A stretch of 64,000 nt of DNA, from contig CAJXMH010000001.1 of assembly GCA_913056345.1 (NCBI GenBank), positions 62,001 through 126,000 on the forward strand. The letters run 5' to 3'. The notes below the pieces were generated by a model that had not been told where the DNA came from, did no database searches, and worked only from the letters and a program-made list of their open reading frames with translations. The translations under genes were made by a program, and so were the position numbers. Of this stretch, positions 42,946 to 50,610 are shown one piece after another. The DNA comes from an uncultured Flavobacteriales bacterium. Lineage in GTDB: Bacteria; Bacteroidota; Bacteroidia; Flavobacteriales_E; Vicingaceae. The first letter of the stretch is position 1; each line of letters starts with the position of its first letter.

Positions 42946-43173
42946 CTTTAATATACTAGGTTGCAATCTACAAATAAAAGAGTTTAATTCTTAAATAACG
43001 TAAATAATTGAAACAAAATCAACTCCTTCTAAAATTAATAGGTTGTTTTTTGGTTTCAAATCTAGTAAACACTCAAAAAAACCAAGAGGCTTAAGGCTGA
43101 AGCAAGAAGGTAGAGTAATTTGAGAAAAAAGCTTTTCATTAAGCCTAGACGTACATTTTACAAATCAGGTTGC

Positions 43174-43764
43174 TTAGCTTTTTTCTTCTACAAGCCATTT
43201 TTCAATTTCTGGCGGCTGGTAATTTTCTATGCTTCTCAGTAGCCTTTTTATATCCTTATCTATTAAGACCATTTTAAGGTACTTATCCTTAAGCAATTGC
43301 TCTTGATTCATGAATTTCAATTGAGCAATCAAGTGATCGTAAAATCCATTCACATTCAATAGCGCAGAGGGTTTTTGATGTAGACCAAGTTGACCCCAAG
43401 TAATCATTTCAAAAAACTCTTCCATGGTTCCAAATCCACCGGGAAGGCTTATACAAGCGTCACTGAGTTCATTCATTTTTAGTTTTCGCTCATGCATGGA
43501 GTCAACCATGATCAATTCGTGTAAATTATGTTGAGCAATTTCTCTCTTAGCCAAAAAGTGGGGTAGCACCCCAGTTACAATTCCTCCATGTTCAACCGCA
43601 CCCCTTGCAACTGCTCCCATGCATCCAACTGAAGCACCACCATACACCAATTTATAACCTTCTTTTGCAAGGGTTTCACCTAGCTTGTAAGCATTTTCTA
43701 CATAAACGTCTGAATTCCCCTCGGAAGATGCGCAAAATACCGCTATACTTTTAATCTTGGTCAT
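43174..43764 (-). CDS. LOG-family protein (lysine decarboxylase-like/nucleotide phosphoribohydrolase)
   Basis: The 196-residue protein has GGASVGCMGAVARGA and the LOG signature LPGGFGTMEEFFE (PGGxGTxxE). Homologues hydrolyse AMP-type nucleotides, including cytokinin precursors, to the base and ribose 5-phosphate. It starts 21 bases after the glycosyltransferase and ends the operon that begins with the SAM hydrolase. Confidence 0.92.
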   Translation of the reverse strand: MTKIKSIAVFCASSEGNSDVYVENAYKLGETLAKEGYKLVYGGASVGCMGAVARGAVEHGGIVTGVLPHFLAKREIAQHNLHELIMVDSMHERKLKMNELSDACISLPGGFGTMEEFFEMITWGQLGLHQKPSALLNVNGFYDHLIAQLKFMNQEQLLKDKYLKMVLIDKDIKRLLRSIENYQPPEIEKWLVEEKS

Positions 43765-43785
43765 TTCAATAGTTTGTTAGTGCTA

Positions 43786-44790
43786 TTAGCAAAAGAAAAA
43801 GTAGTCCTTTCCTTCTGAGTAATCATGTTGGTTTAAAAATAATCTTATTTTTTTCTGAGCTTCTTTATTACCAACTGCAATTAATATCTGCGGTTGGTCT
43901 TGGTGTAAAATGCTTTCAAACGAAGCTAAGATCTTATTGTAAATTTCTTTGCCGTGTTTGTTAGGATTGTTGCTCACCCAATTAAAAGATGTGCCATCTT
44001 CGTTTATAGTGCGAGCTAGCTTTTTGCCTTTTGGACCAGCTCCCCATATCATTAAAGGTCGATCTGATCTGTAATCTAGCTTTTTAAAGTAAAACCATTT
44101 TAGCTCAAAGTAATCATTGTGTTTATAAACTTCCATGTTTCGGCTGCTTCTTGCCTTATGGTCGCGCCAATGATGTGTAATTTTATCTAAGCAAACCACT
44201 TTGTAATTGGCTTCGTAAAAGCGAAAAACCAGATCGTAGTCTTCTGGATATCGATTGACACGAAAGGCATTGACTTGCTCTAGATCAGACCTCCTAATCA
44301 TCCAATTGGGAGAAGCAATTACACACTCTTTGTAGATCTCTTCCCATTGATTTTTTTTGGTACAAAGCTGGTTTAGCCATCGCTCATAGTTTCTATACCC
44401 TTCATTTAAGCCTTCTTTGGAAAAATAATAAACTTTTCCGCTAGCAACGCTTCCTTTAGGAGAAGCTAAAATGGCATGCTTTAAGCTGCTCAACTTCTTT
44501 TTAGGCATCAAATCATCTGCATCCATCCGGTGAATGAGTGCTCCAATGCTATTTTCATATGCTAACCGAAGTGCGGGAATTACTCCTTTTTCATCACAGC
44601 TCATTACTTTTATTCGTTCATCCTGCTTGGCAAAACTATTGAGCGTTGCTAATGAATTGTCAGTTGAATGATCGTTAACCGCGATGAGTTCCCAGTGTGC
44701 TTCGTCCTGTTCTAAAATGCTTTCAAGGCACTCCTCAAGAAAAGGCTCTGCGTTTTTTACAGGCATGAGGATAGAGATCAAATTGCTCAT
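43786..44790 (-). CDS. Family 2 glycosyltransferase with C-terminal Rossmann-like domain
   Basis: The 334-residue protein has a GT-A domain (SILMPVKNAEPFLEECLES at 5-23, VNDHSTDNS, DADD at about 93-96 as the metal-binding DxD). From residue about 240, a second domain begins PLMIWGAGPKGKKLA, a nucleotide-binding GxGxxG turn, and ends ILIAVGNKEAQKKI. This kind of C-terminal piece occurs in some methyltransferase and sugar proteins. The acceptor is unknown. It overlaps the ABM gene stop by 4 bases. Confidence 0.85.
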   Translation of the reverse strand: MSNLISILMPVKNAEPFLEECLESILEQDEAHWELIAVNDHSTDNSLATLNSFAKQDERIKVMSCDEKGVIPALRLAYENSIGALIHRMDADDLMPKKKLSSLKHAILASPKGSVASGKVYYFSKEGLNEGYRNYERWLNQLCTKKNQWEEIYKECVIASPNWMIRRSDLEQVNAFRVNRYPEDYDLVFRFYEANYKVVCLDKITHHWRDHKARSSRNMEVYKHNDYFELKWFYFKKLDYRSDRPLMIWGAGPKGKKLARTINEDGTSFNWVSNNPNKHGKEIYNKILASFESILHQDQPQILIAVGNKEAQKKIRLFLNQHDYSEGKDYFFFC

Positions 44791-45083
44791 GCTTGAATTG
44801 ATAAGCGCTCAGTGCTCCAGGCTTCTGCAGGTTTTTCAAAGAGAGGCTTTGTTTTAGCCCATGTTTGTCGAAATAGGTCAGATTTGCGGTAAAGATTCAG
44901 CGCCTCCTCATTATCCCAAATGCTGTAGGTGAAGAATATTCCTGACTCCCTTTGGTCTTGCAGCAGCTGTAAGTGATGATTGCCAGGAAATTCTCTGATA
45001 AAATCCTTAGATGCTTCAAAAACAGCAATGAAATTTTCAACTTCATTTTCACGAAAATGCATTTTGACTATTCTAACGATCAT
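44787..45083 (-). CDS. Antibiotic biosynthesis monooxygenase (ABM) domain protein
   Basis: The 98-residue single ABM domain starts MIVRIVKMHFRENEVENFIAVFE and has the Trp motif SIWDNEEALNLYRKSDLF. The family includes quinol monooxygenases and heme-degrading enzymes, but small ABM proteins cannot be assigned. It is cotranscribed, 11-base overlap with the SAM hydrolase gene and 4-base overlap with the glycosyltransferase. Confidence 0.88.
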   Translation of the reverse strand: MIVRIVKMHFRENEVENFIAVFEASKDFIREFPGNHHLQLLQDQRESGIFFTYSIWDNEEALNLYRKSDLFRQTWAKTKPLFEKPAEAWSTERLSIQA

Positions 45084-45858
45084 AAAACTCTATTCTTATC
45101 GAATCAGATTCTTGTAGACCAAGCAGCCGACTGGCATTTCCTTTATTCATAGCAATTTCTAAAAGCTTAGATGAACTGAACAGGGCCAGCTTTTCTCCCT
45201 CAGGCACATCGCTATAACCTTTACTAATTCGATTGATGTTGTATTCACCTTGTCTAAATTCTATGCTAAAATCGCGTCCTCTTCCAAATGCTTTAAAGAA
45301 AGGCTCTTCGATATTGGTTAAAATATTTCCATAGTGATCAATGTAGAGTACCATTCCTTTGATGAAATTTTCTACCGAAACAGCCTGAAAAAGAGAGCGC
45401 TCTAGAACAGCTTCCTTCTTGCTTCCGATCATTTCTAGTGTTCCGCCTTTAGCAAGGTGGGCTGCCGCTTTTGCAAAAATATCCTTGGTTGGAAACGATT
45501 TCGATTCTAGTTCAGGATTGATGTTAAGCTCTATGATCTGATCAGGTGACTCTTCGAGAATCAATGAAAAAACACCATTGTCTGCTCCAATAAAATAATG
45601 TCCGTTATGCTTGATCACCAAATGAGTTGCGTCAAGGTCTGCCTCAGGATTAACCCCTATGATGTGAATGCTGCCCTCAGGAAATTCTTTGTAAGCATTT
45701 TTTAAGGTGAAAGCGGCCTGAATAATGTTGTAAGGCTCTATGTTGTGGCTAATGTCAATGATTCTGGCTTCAGGGCAAAGCTTAAGCAGACTGCCTTTTA
45801 CCACCCCAACATAATGGTCTTTTAAACCTAGGTCTGTAGTAAGGGTAACAATGGCCAT
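45073..45858 (-). CDS. SAM hydrolase (DUF62/SAM hydroxide adenosyltransferase)
   Basis: The 261-residue protein begins TLTTDLGLKDHYVGVVKGSL, the signature of the DUF62 family, with ISHNIEPYNIIQAAF and GADNGVFSLI. Family members hydrolyse SAM to adenosine and methionine, and are related to fluorinases. It is the first gene of the operon with ABM, glycosyltransferase and LOG genes, so a nucleotide-salvage or SAM-control role with LOG can be proposed. Divergent from phoH. Confidence 0.92.
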   Translation of the reverse strand: MAIVTLTTDLGLKDHYVGVVKGSLLKLCPEARIIDISHNIEPYNIIQAAFTLKNAYKEFPEGSIHIIGVNPEADLDATHLVIKHNGHYFIGADNGVFSLILEESPDQIIELNINPELESKSFPTKDIFAKAAAHLAKGGTLEMIGSKKEAVLERSLFQAVSVENFIKGMVLYIDHYGNILTNIEEPFFKAFGRGRDFSIEFRQGEYNINRISKGYSDVPEGEKLALFSSSKLLEIAMNKGNASRLLGLQESDSIRIEFYDR

Positions 45859-45887
45859 TGGCTCTATTGAAGAATTTCAAGTGATTA

Positions 45888-45918
45888 TTTGTTGCGACCA
45901 AAATTAGTAATAATTTCG
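45888..45918. promoter_or_regulatory. Divergent promoters of phoH and the SAM hydrolase operon
   Basis: Plus strand: TTTG (45888-45891), 19-base spacer, TAATTTCG (45911-45918, one mismatch) for phoH. Minus strand: TAATTTTG (45899-45906), perfect -7 box for the SAM hydrolase. The two lie interleaved. Confidence 0.5.
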
Positions 45919-45958
45919 TAGGAGGATTCTTACACCACACGAACAAACGAAGAAGCAT

Positions 45959-46951
45959 TTGATAGAAAAAGTTGTTGTCATTTCTGAAGTTAACCCGGTA
46001 GAATTATTTGGGGTTAATGAACAAAATCTAAAACAGTTAAAAAAACATTTTTCAAAACTACAAATCGTAGCTAGAGGCAATCAACTTATCTTGAAAGGTG
46101 AGAAAAGTTTGGTTACTCAATTTGAAGACAGTCTTCGGCTTTTAATCCACCACCTATTGAAATTTGAGCAACTTACAGAAAGCCAAATTGAGCGTATGCT
46201 CGGCGCTGAGGCGAAGGAGATAAAATCTCAATTGGCTGAAACAGACGAGATCTTGGTTCATGGAAATCATGGCCTATTGGTTAAAGCCAGAACAGTAAAC
46301 CAACGAAAATTGGTGAAGAGTGTACTCAAAAATGATATGGTTTTTGCCCTTGGTCCTGCAGGTACTGGTAAAACTTACACCGCGGTTGCCTTAGCTGCAA
46401 GAGCTTTAAAAAATAAAGAAGTGAGACGCATTATCCTTACTCGACCTGCGGTAGAGGCAGGGGAGAACCTCGGCTTTTTGCCGGGTGATCTGAAAGAGAA
46501 GTTAGATCCCTTCTTGCAACCACTGTATGATGCTTTACATGATATGTTTCCCGCTGAGCGTTTGAATGATTACATCGAAAATGGAGTAGTGCAGATAGCA
46601 CCTTTGGCTTTTATGCGAGGGAGAACGCTCGACCATGCTTTTGTGATCTTGGATGAGGCTCAAAATGCCACTAAAAGCCAGTTCAAAATGTTTCTTACTC
46701 GAATGGGTAAGCACGCAAAGTTTTGCATTACCGGTGATGCTTCTCAAGTAGATTTACCTAAAAATCAACCTTCTGGCTTAATTCAAGCAACTGAAATTCT
46801 AAAAGGTACTAAGGGAATAGACTTCATTCACTTTGATGGTAAAGACGTGATCAGACATCATTTGGTAAGAAAGATCATTGAAGCCTATGACATGGAGGAA
46901 AAGAATAAAAACTTAAAAAGCAATAAGCCTGATGCTAAAGCCGACAATTGA
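45959..46951 (+). CDS. phoH: PhoH-like ATPase
   Basis: The 330-residue protein has an N-terminal KH-like region, P-loop [11 protein letters not shown], and Walker [11 protein letters not shown], as in PhoH/YbeZ. YbeZ works with YbeY in rRNA maturation. Start is TTG (45959) with a purine-rich AGGAGG 33 bases before; no ATG fits. Its end overlaps the purC start by 20 bases. Confidence 0.93.
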   Translation: MIEKVVVISEVNPVELFGVNEQNLKQLKKHFSKLQIVARGNQLILKGEKSLVTQFEDSLRLLIHHLLKFEQLTESQIERMLGAEAKEIKSQLAETDEILVHGNHGLLVKARTVNQRKLVKSVLKNDMVFALGPAGTGKTYTAVALAARALKNKEVRRIILTRPAVEAGENLGFLPGDLKEKLDPFLQPLYDALHDMFPAERLNDYIENGVVQIAPLAFMRGRTLDHAFVILDEAQNATKSQFKMFLTRMGKHAKFCITGDASQVDLPKNQPSGLIQATEILKGTKGIDFIHFDGKDVIRHHLVRKIIEAYDMEEKNKNLKSNKPDAKADN

Positions 46952-47876
46952 ATCAACCAATTTTTCCTTTCCTAATCAAAAAGAACTCTATCATGGCAAA
47001 GTGAGGGATGTATACAGTGTAGGAGAAGATAAGCTTCTCATGATCGCAACCGACCGTATTTCGGCATTCGATCATATCTTACCTAAGGCAATACCCTATA
47101 AAGGCCAAGTATTGAATCAACTTGCTGCCTTATTTTTGTCAAAAACTAAAGATATTGTCCCCAATTGGGTGCTGAGCACTCCCGACCCCAACGTAACTAT
47201 TGGGAAACGCTGTGAGCCAATTAAAATTGAAATGGTCATTCGGGCTTATTTATGTGGTCATGCTTGGAGGGAATACAAGGCAGGCAAAAGAACTATATGT
47301 GGGGTTGCTATGGAAGAAGGAATGATTGAAAATCAGGCATTCCCTAGTCCAATCATTACACCGGCTACCAAAGCAGAAGAGGGGCATGATGAGGACATTA
47401 CTAGAGAAGAGATTTTAGCTAAAGGAATAGTTTCAGAGTCAGATTACTTAAAGTTAGAAGACTATACAAGAAAACTATTTGCTAGAGGTACCGAACTTGC
47501 CAAGCAACAAGGTTTGATCTTGGTTGATACTAAATATGAATTTGGTAAGGTGGGGGATAAAATTTACCTGATCGATGAGATCCACACACCTGATTCTTCA
47601 CGTTACTTTTATGCAGATGCCTATGAGGAAAAGCTTAGAAAAGGCGAGAAGCAGCAACAGCTAAGTAAAGAGTTTGTGAGAGAATGGCTCATGGAAAATG
47701 GATTTCAAGGCAAGCAAGGTCAAAAAATGCCAGATATGCCTGAGGATTTTGTTGAACTCGTTTCCGATCGTTACATTAAGTTGTACGAAAAATTAAGTGG
47801 GGAAAACTTTCAAAAACAATCAAGTGAAGAGGAACCGCTAAAACGAATAGAAAGAAATATTCTAGAAGCCCTTTAA
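46932..47876 (+). CDS. purC: SAICAR synthetase
   Basis: The 314-residue enzyme has [51 protein letters not shown] and [13 protein letters not shown], all typical of PurC of purine synthesis. Length fits the bacterial and fungal long type. Overlaps phoH by 20 bases, so cotranslated. Confidence 0.97.
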   Translation: MLKPTIESTNFSFPNQKELYHGKVRDVYSVGEDKLLMIATDRISAFDHILPKAIPYKGQVLNQLAALFLSKTKDIVPNWVLSTPDPNVTIGKRCEPIKIEMVIRAYLCGHAWREYKAGKRTICGVAMEEGMIENQAFPSPIITPATKAEEGHDEDITREEILAKGIVSESDYLKLEDYTRKLFARGTELAKQQGLILVDTKYEFGKVGDKIYLIDEIHTPDSSRYFYADAYEEKLRKGEKQQQLSKEFVREWLMENGFQGKQGQKMPDMPEDFVELVSDRYIKLYEKLSGENFQKQSSEEEPLKRIERNILEAL

Positions 47877-47903
47877 AAGCCCCTATGGTTCTTCTTAATC
47901 TCC

Positions 47904-47911
47904 TAAATTTG
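47904..47911 (+). promoter_or_regulatory. -7 box of the ferredoxin gene
   Basis: TAAATTTG, perfect TAnnTTTG match, 21 bases before the ATG at 47933. No -33 element found. Confidence 0.45.
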
Positions 47912-47932
47912 CAAACTTAAATTGAAAATATC

Positions 47933-48223
47933 ATGTCTGAACAAGTAAACCTCGTTACCGTAGTTATAGATGAAGAAGAACACCAAATTGAACTTGGTGA
48001 TCAAGAAACAATCATGGAAGGAGCCGAGCGTATCGGTATTGATCCGCCCTATTCTTGTCAGTCAGGGGTGTGTACAACCTGCAAAGCCAAAGTTGTTTCC
48101 GGAGAAGTAGAAATGGAAAATAACTTTGGACTGGGAGAGGATGAAATCAAAGAAGGATACGCCTTAACTTGCATTGGCCGACCAAAAGTGGCCGGCACAA
48201 AGATTGATTGGGACGACGTTTGA
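47933..48223 (+). CDS. [2Fe-2S] ferredoxin, plant/adrenodoxin-like
   Basis: The 96-residue protein has CQSGVCTTC (CX4CX2C) and a distal Cys in LTCIGRP, the four ligands of a plant-type [2Fe-2S] cluster. It carries electrons for a partner not identified here (a desaturase or monooxygenase is possible). It converges with a small basic protein gene; one base separates the stops. Confidence 0.93.
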   Translation: MSEQVNLVTVVIDEEEHQIELGDQETIMEGAERIGIDPPYSCQSGVCTTCKAKVVSGEVEMENNFGLGEDEIKEGYALTCIGRPKVAGTKIDWDDV

Positions 48224-48224
48224 T

Positions 48225-48467
48225 CTAGCTTTTCTTTTTCTTTGCCGCCTTCTTTTTTCTCTTTTTCTTCTTTTCGTCAACAAAAGTGTCGTCAACGACT
48301 TCGCCGAGTACTTTAACTTCTTTTGTACGCTCAAAATTCTTTTTAGCTAACATCATTTCGTCGTAAGTATCTCTGCGAATCTTTATACCAGATTTGGCTC
48401 CTTGATTTTTTACCTCAAGGTAAAATCCATCTTTAAGTTTTTTTGGTTTCGTAGAAGGTCTTCCCAT
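48225..48467 (-). CDS. Small basic protein of unknown function
   Basis: The 80-residue protein has an N-terminal globular part (DGFYLEVKNQGAKSGIKIRR) and a C-terminus almost wholly Lys/Arg/Ala (KKKKRKKKAAKKKKS). Similar short proteins are widespread in Bacteroidota, perhaps nucleic-acid binding. It lies 19 bases upstream-side of mtaB on the same strand. Function unknown. Confidence 0.75.
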   Translation of the reverse strand: MGRPSTKPKKLKDGFYLEVKNQGAKSGIKIRRDTYDEMMLAKKNFERTKEVKVLGEVVDDTFVDEKKKKRKKKAAKKKKS

Positions 48468-48485
48468 AGTTCTTGATTTGGTGCA

Positions 48486-49808
48486 TTATGCGTGCACAGG
48501 TTCGTCTATCAGTATTTCTGCCTTTATTGTTCCGTCTGCATTAACGGCTGTAGGCACTACTTTTTTTAGTTGATTAATCCATTCAGGATTATACAGGCTT
48601 TTTATTTTTAAATAATTTTCAGTAAAACCGTACATAAATCCATCTTGTTCTTGTGCTTCAAAAAGCACAGAAAATTCTTGATTGAGTTGATTATTGTAGA
48701 ATTGTCTTTTCTTTTTCTCTGAAAGTATTTGCAGCATCTTACTTCTTTCTCTTCTTTCTTTCATCGGAATAGAACCACTTTTTCTTACAGCCACAGTATT
48801 GTTGCGCTCTGAATAAGTGAAAACATGAAAGTAAGCTACGTTTAGCTCTCTGAGAAATTCGTAAGTCGTTTCAAAGTGAGCCTTTGTTTCACCGGGGTAT
48901 CCCACTATAACGTCAACTCCAATAGCGGCATGTGGCATTAAAGTTTTGATTAGTGAAACCCTATCCTCGTAAAGCTCTCGTCCATACCTTCTTCTCATAG
49001 CTCTAAGTATTTCGTTAGAGCCTGATTGTAAGGGAATATGGAAATGGGGAACAAACTTGTTTGATCCTGCTACAAACTCTATGATCTCGTTGGAAAGAAG
49101 GTTAGGTTCTATTGAGGAAATCCGGAAACGTTCAATCCCATCAATTTGATCTAGCTCCTGAATCAATTGGTAGAAAGTTTCATCTGTTCCTTTACCAAAG
49201 TCCCCGATGTTCACGCCCGTTAAAACCACTTCTTTTACATCAGTTTCAGCAACCTCTCTAGCCACTTTCAGCGTTGCCTCAATGCTGTTGCTTCTGCTTC
49301 TTCCCCTAGCTAATGGAATGGTGCAAAAGGAGCAAAAATAGTCACAGCCATCTTGTACTTTTAAGAAACTGCGGGTTCTATCGCCGTATGAAAAAGAGGG
49401 AACAAAATCCTTTACTTGTTTAACTTCTCCTGCAATTACGCGTGTTTCATTCAGTCTACTTTCCCAAGCTTGGATGTGTTCTATTAGTTTGAACTTTTCG
49501 TTTGCTCCCAGCACTAAATTCACTCCTTCAATTTGAGCAATTTCGTCAGGTTTAAGCTGAGCATAGCAACCGATTACCGCTATAAAAGCAGCAGGAGCCA
49601 GTTTCTTTGCCTGTTTTACGATTTGGCGACATTTCTTATCTGCCTGATCTGTAACAGAGCAGGTATTAATCACAACTATATCAGCCCCTTCCCTAAAATC
49701 AATTCTTGCAAATCCTTCTTCTTCAAAAAGTCTTGCAATACCTGAAGTTTCAGAAAAGTTTAGCTTACAGCCTAGCGTGTAAAAAGAAACCGTATGGCTA
49801 TGCTTCAT
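48486..49808 (-). CDS. mtaB: tRNA t6A37 methylthiotransferase MtaB
   Basis: The radical-SAM enzyme has the N-terminal UPF0004 domain (FYTLGCKLN, first Cys; VINTCSV; GCYAQL), the cluster motif CDYFCSFC (CX3CX2C) and a C-terminal TRAM-like region. It adds a methylthio group to N6-threonylcarbamoyladenosine 37 in ANN-decoding tRNAs. Two ATGs are possible (49829 and 49808); the family N-terminus starts about 10 residues before TLGCKLN, so I chose 49808 (440 residues). Confidence 0.95.
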   Translation of the reverse strand: MKHSHTVSFYTLGCKLNFSETSGIARLFEEEGFARIDFREGADIVVINTCSVTDQADKKCRQIVKQAKKLAPAAFIAVIGCYAQLKPDEIAQIEGVNLVLGANEKFKLIEHIQAWESRLNETRVIAGEVKQVKDFVPSFSYGDRTRSFLKVQDGCDYFCSFCTIPLARGRSRSNSIEATLKVAREVAETDVKEVVLTGVNIGDFGKGTDETFYQLIQELDQIDGIERFRISSIEPNLLSNEIIEFVAGSNKFVPHFHIPLQSGSNEILRAMRRRYGRELYEDRVSLIKTLMPHAAIGVDVIVGYPGETKAHFETTYEFLRELNVAYFHVFTYSERNNTVAVRKSGSIPMKERRERSKMLQILSEKKKRQFYNNQLNQEFSVLFEAQEQDGFMYGFTENYLKIKSLYNPEWINQLKKVVPTAVNADGTIKAEILIDEPVHA

Positions 49809-49886
49809 AGGATTCGCGAAACTAAACATTTTTTAATGAAAAATCAATAATAAAGTGTGTAGTCTACTGAGAGGCAGTGCGTTGAT

Positions 49887-50594
49887 TTACTTTGACTTGA
49901 GTCTTCTAATTTTATTTTCAATAAGAGGGCCAAATTCTTCTACCCATAATCCATACATCTCGCCTGATGGATGCAGCTGGTCTTCTGCTAATAGACTAGA
50001 ATTCTCATTGGCTTTTCGAGAAATGTTAGTGATGTAGTAAAATTCTAGTTTGTAATCAGAAGCCATTGATTTAATTATTTGATTGTATTGGTCGATCTCT
50101 TTGCCAATCTTACTGTGGTTTTTCTTGGCAGCAAAAGGAGTTACCCCATAGTCTGGTATACTAATTAAAACTACACCTTGTTCGCTGTATTCTGATAAAC
50201 TTATGGCTTGTTTGATCAAGGCTTCTAATTCTGTTTTAAACTGTTTTATTGGTTTGTTTTGATATTGATTGTTTACCCCAATAAGTAAACTAACGAGATC
50301 ATATTTGGTCTTTAATTCTGATCCTTTCAAAGCAGTAATTAAATCATCGGTTCGCCAGCCTGTCTTGGCTATAATTTTTGGTTCTTCTACAAGAATATCC
50401 TTCCTGTTCAAATAGGCTCTGAGTTGATAAGGAAAAGACTCTGAAAGCTTTACGCTTTCCCCAATGGTATAGGAATCGCCCAAGGCAAGGTAATTCGCCC
50501 TAATCTCTACTGTTGATTGCTTGGATTGTATCTGTTGGTTTTGGCAAGAAGAAAGGCTTATGATCAGTGCAAAAAAATAGACGCTCAATTTCAT
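49887..50594 (-). CDS. SGNH/GDSL lipoprotein hydrolase
   Basis: The 235-residue protein, with start ATG 50594 giving lipoprotein signal MKLSVYFFALIISLSSC, has the SGNH blocks GDSYTIGE (Ser), Gly-Val-Asn (LIGVNNQYQ), and DQLHPSG (Asp, His). It should be a periplasmic or surface esterase. It is 16 bases downstream of the outer membrane receptor gene, on the same strand. Confidence 0.88.
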   Translation of the reverse strand: MKLSVYFFALIISLSSCQNQQIQSKQSTVEIRANYLALGDSYTIGESVKLSESFPYQLRAYLNRKDILVEEPKIIAKTGWRTDDLITALKGSELKTKYDLVSLLIGVNNQYQNKPIKQFKTELEALIKQAISLSEYSEQGVVLISIPDYGVTPFAAKKNHSKIGKEIDQYNQIIKSMASDYKLEFYYITNISRKANENSSLLAEDQLHPSGEMYGLWVEEFGPLIENKIRRLKSK

Positions 50595-50610
50595 AAAAGC
50601 CAAATTAAGC

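Noticed and set aside
45073-45858. Fluorinase or chlorinase
   Set aside because: The general family is DUF62 SAM hydrolase; no halogenase-specific loop is evident and no halometabolite genes are near.
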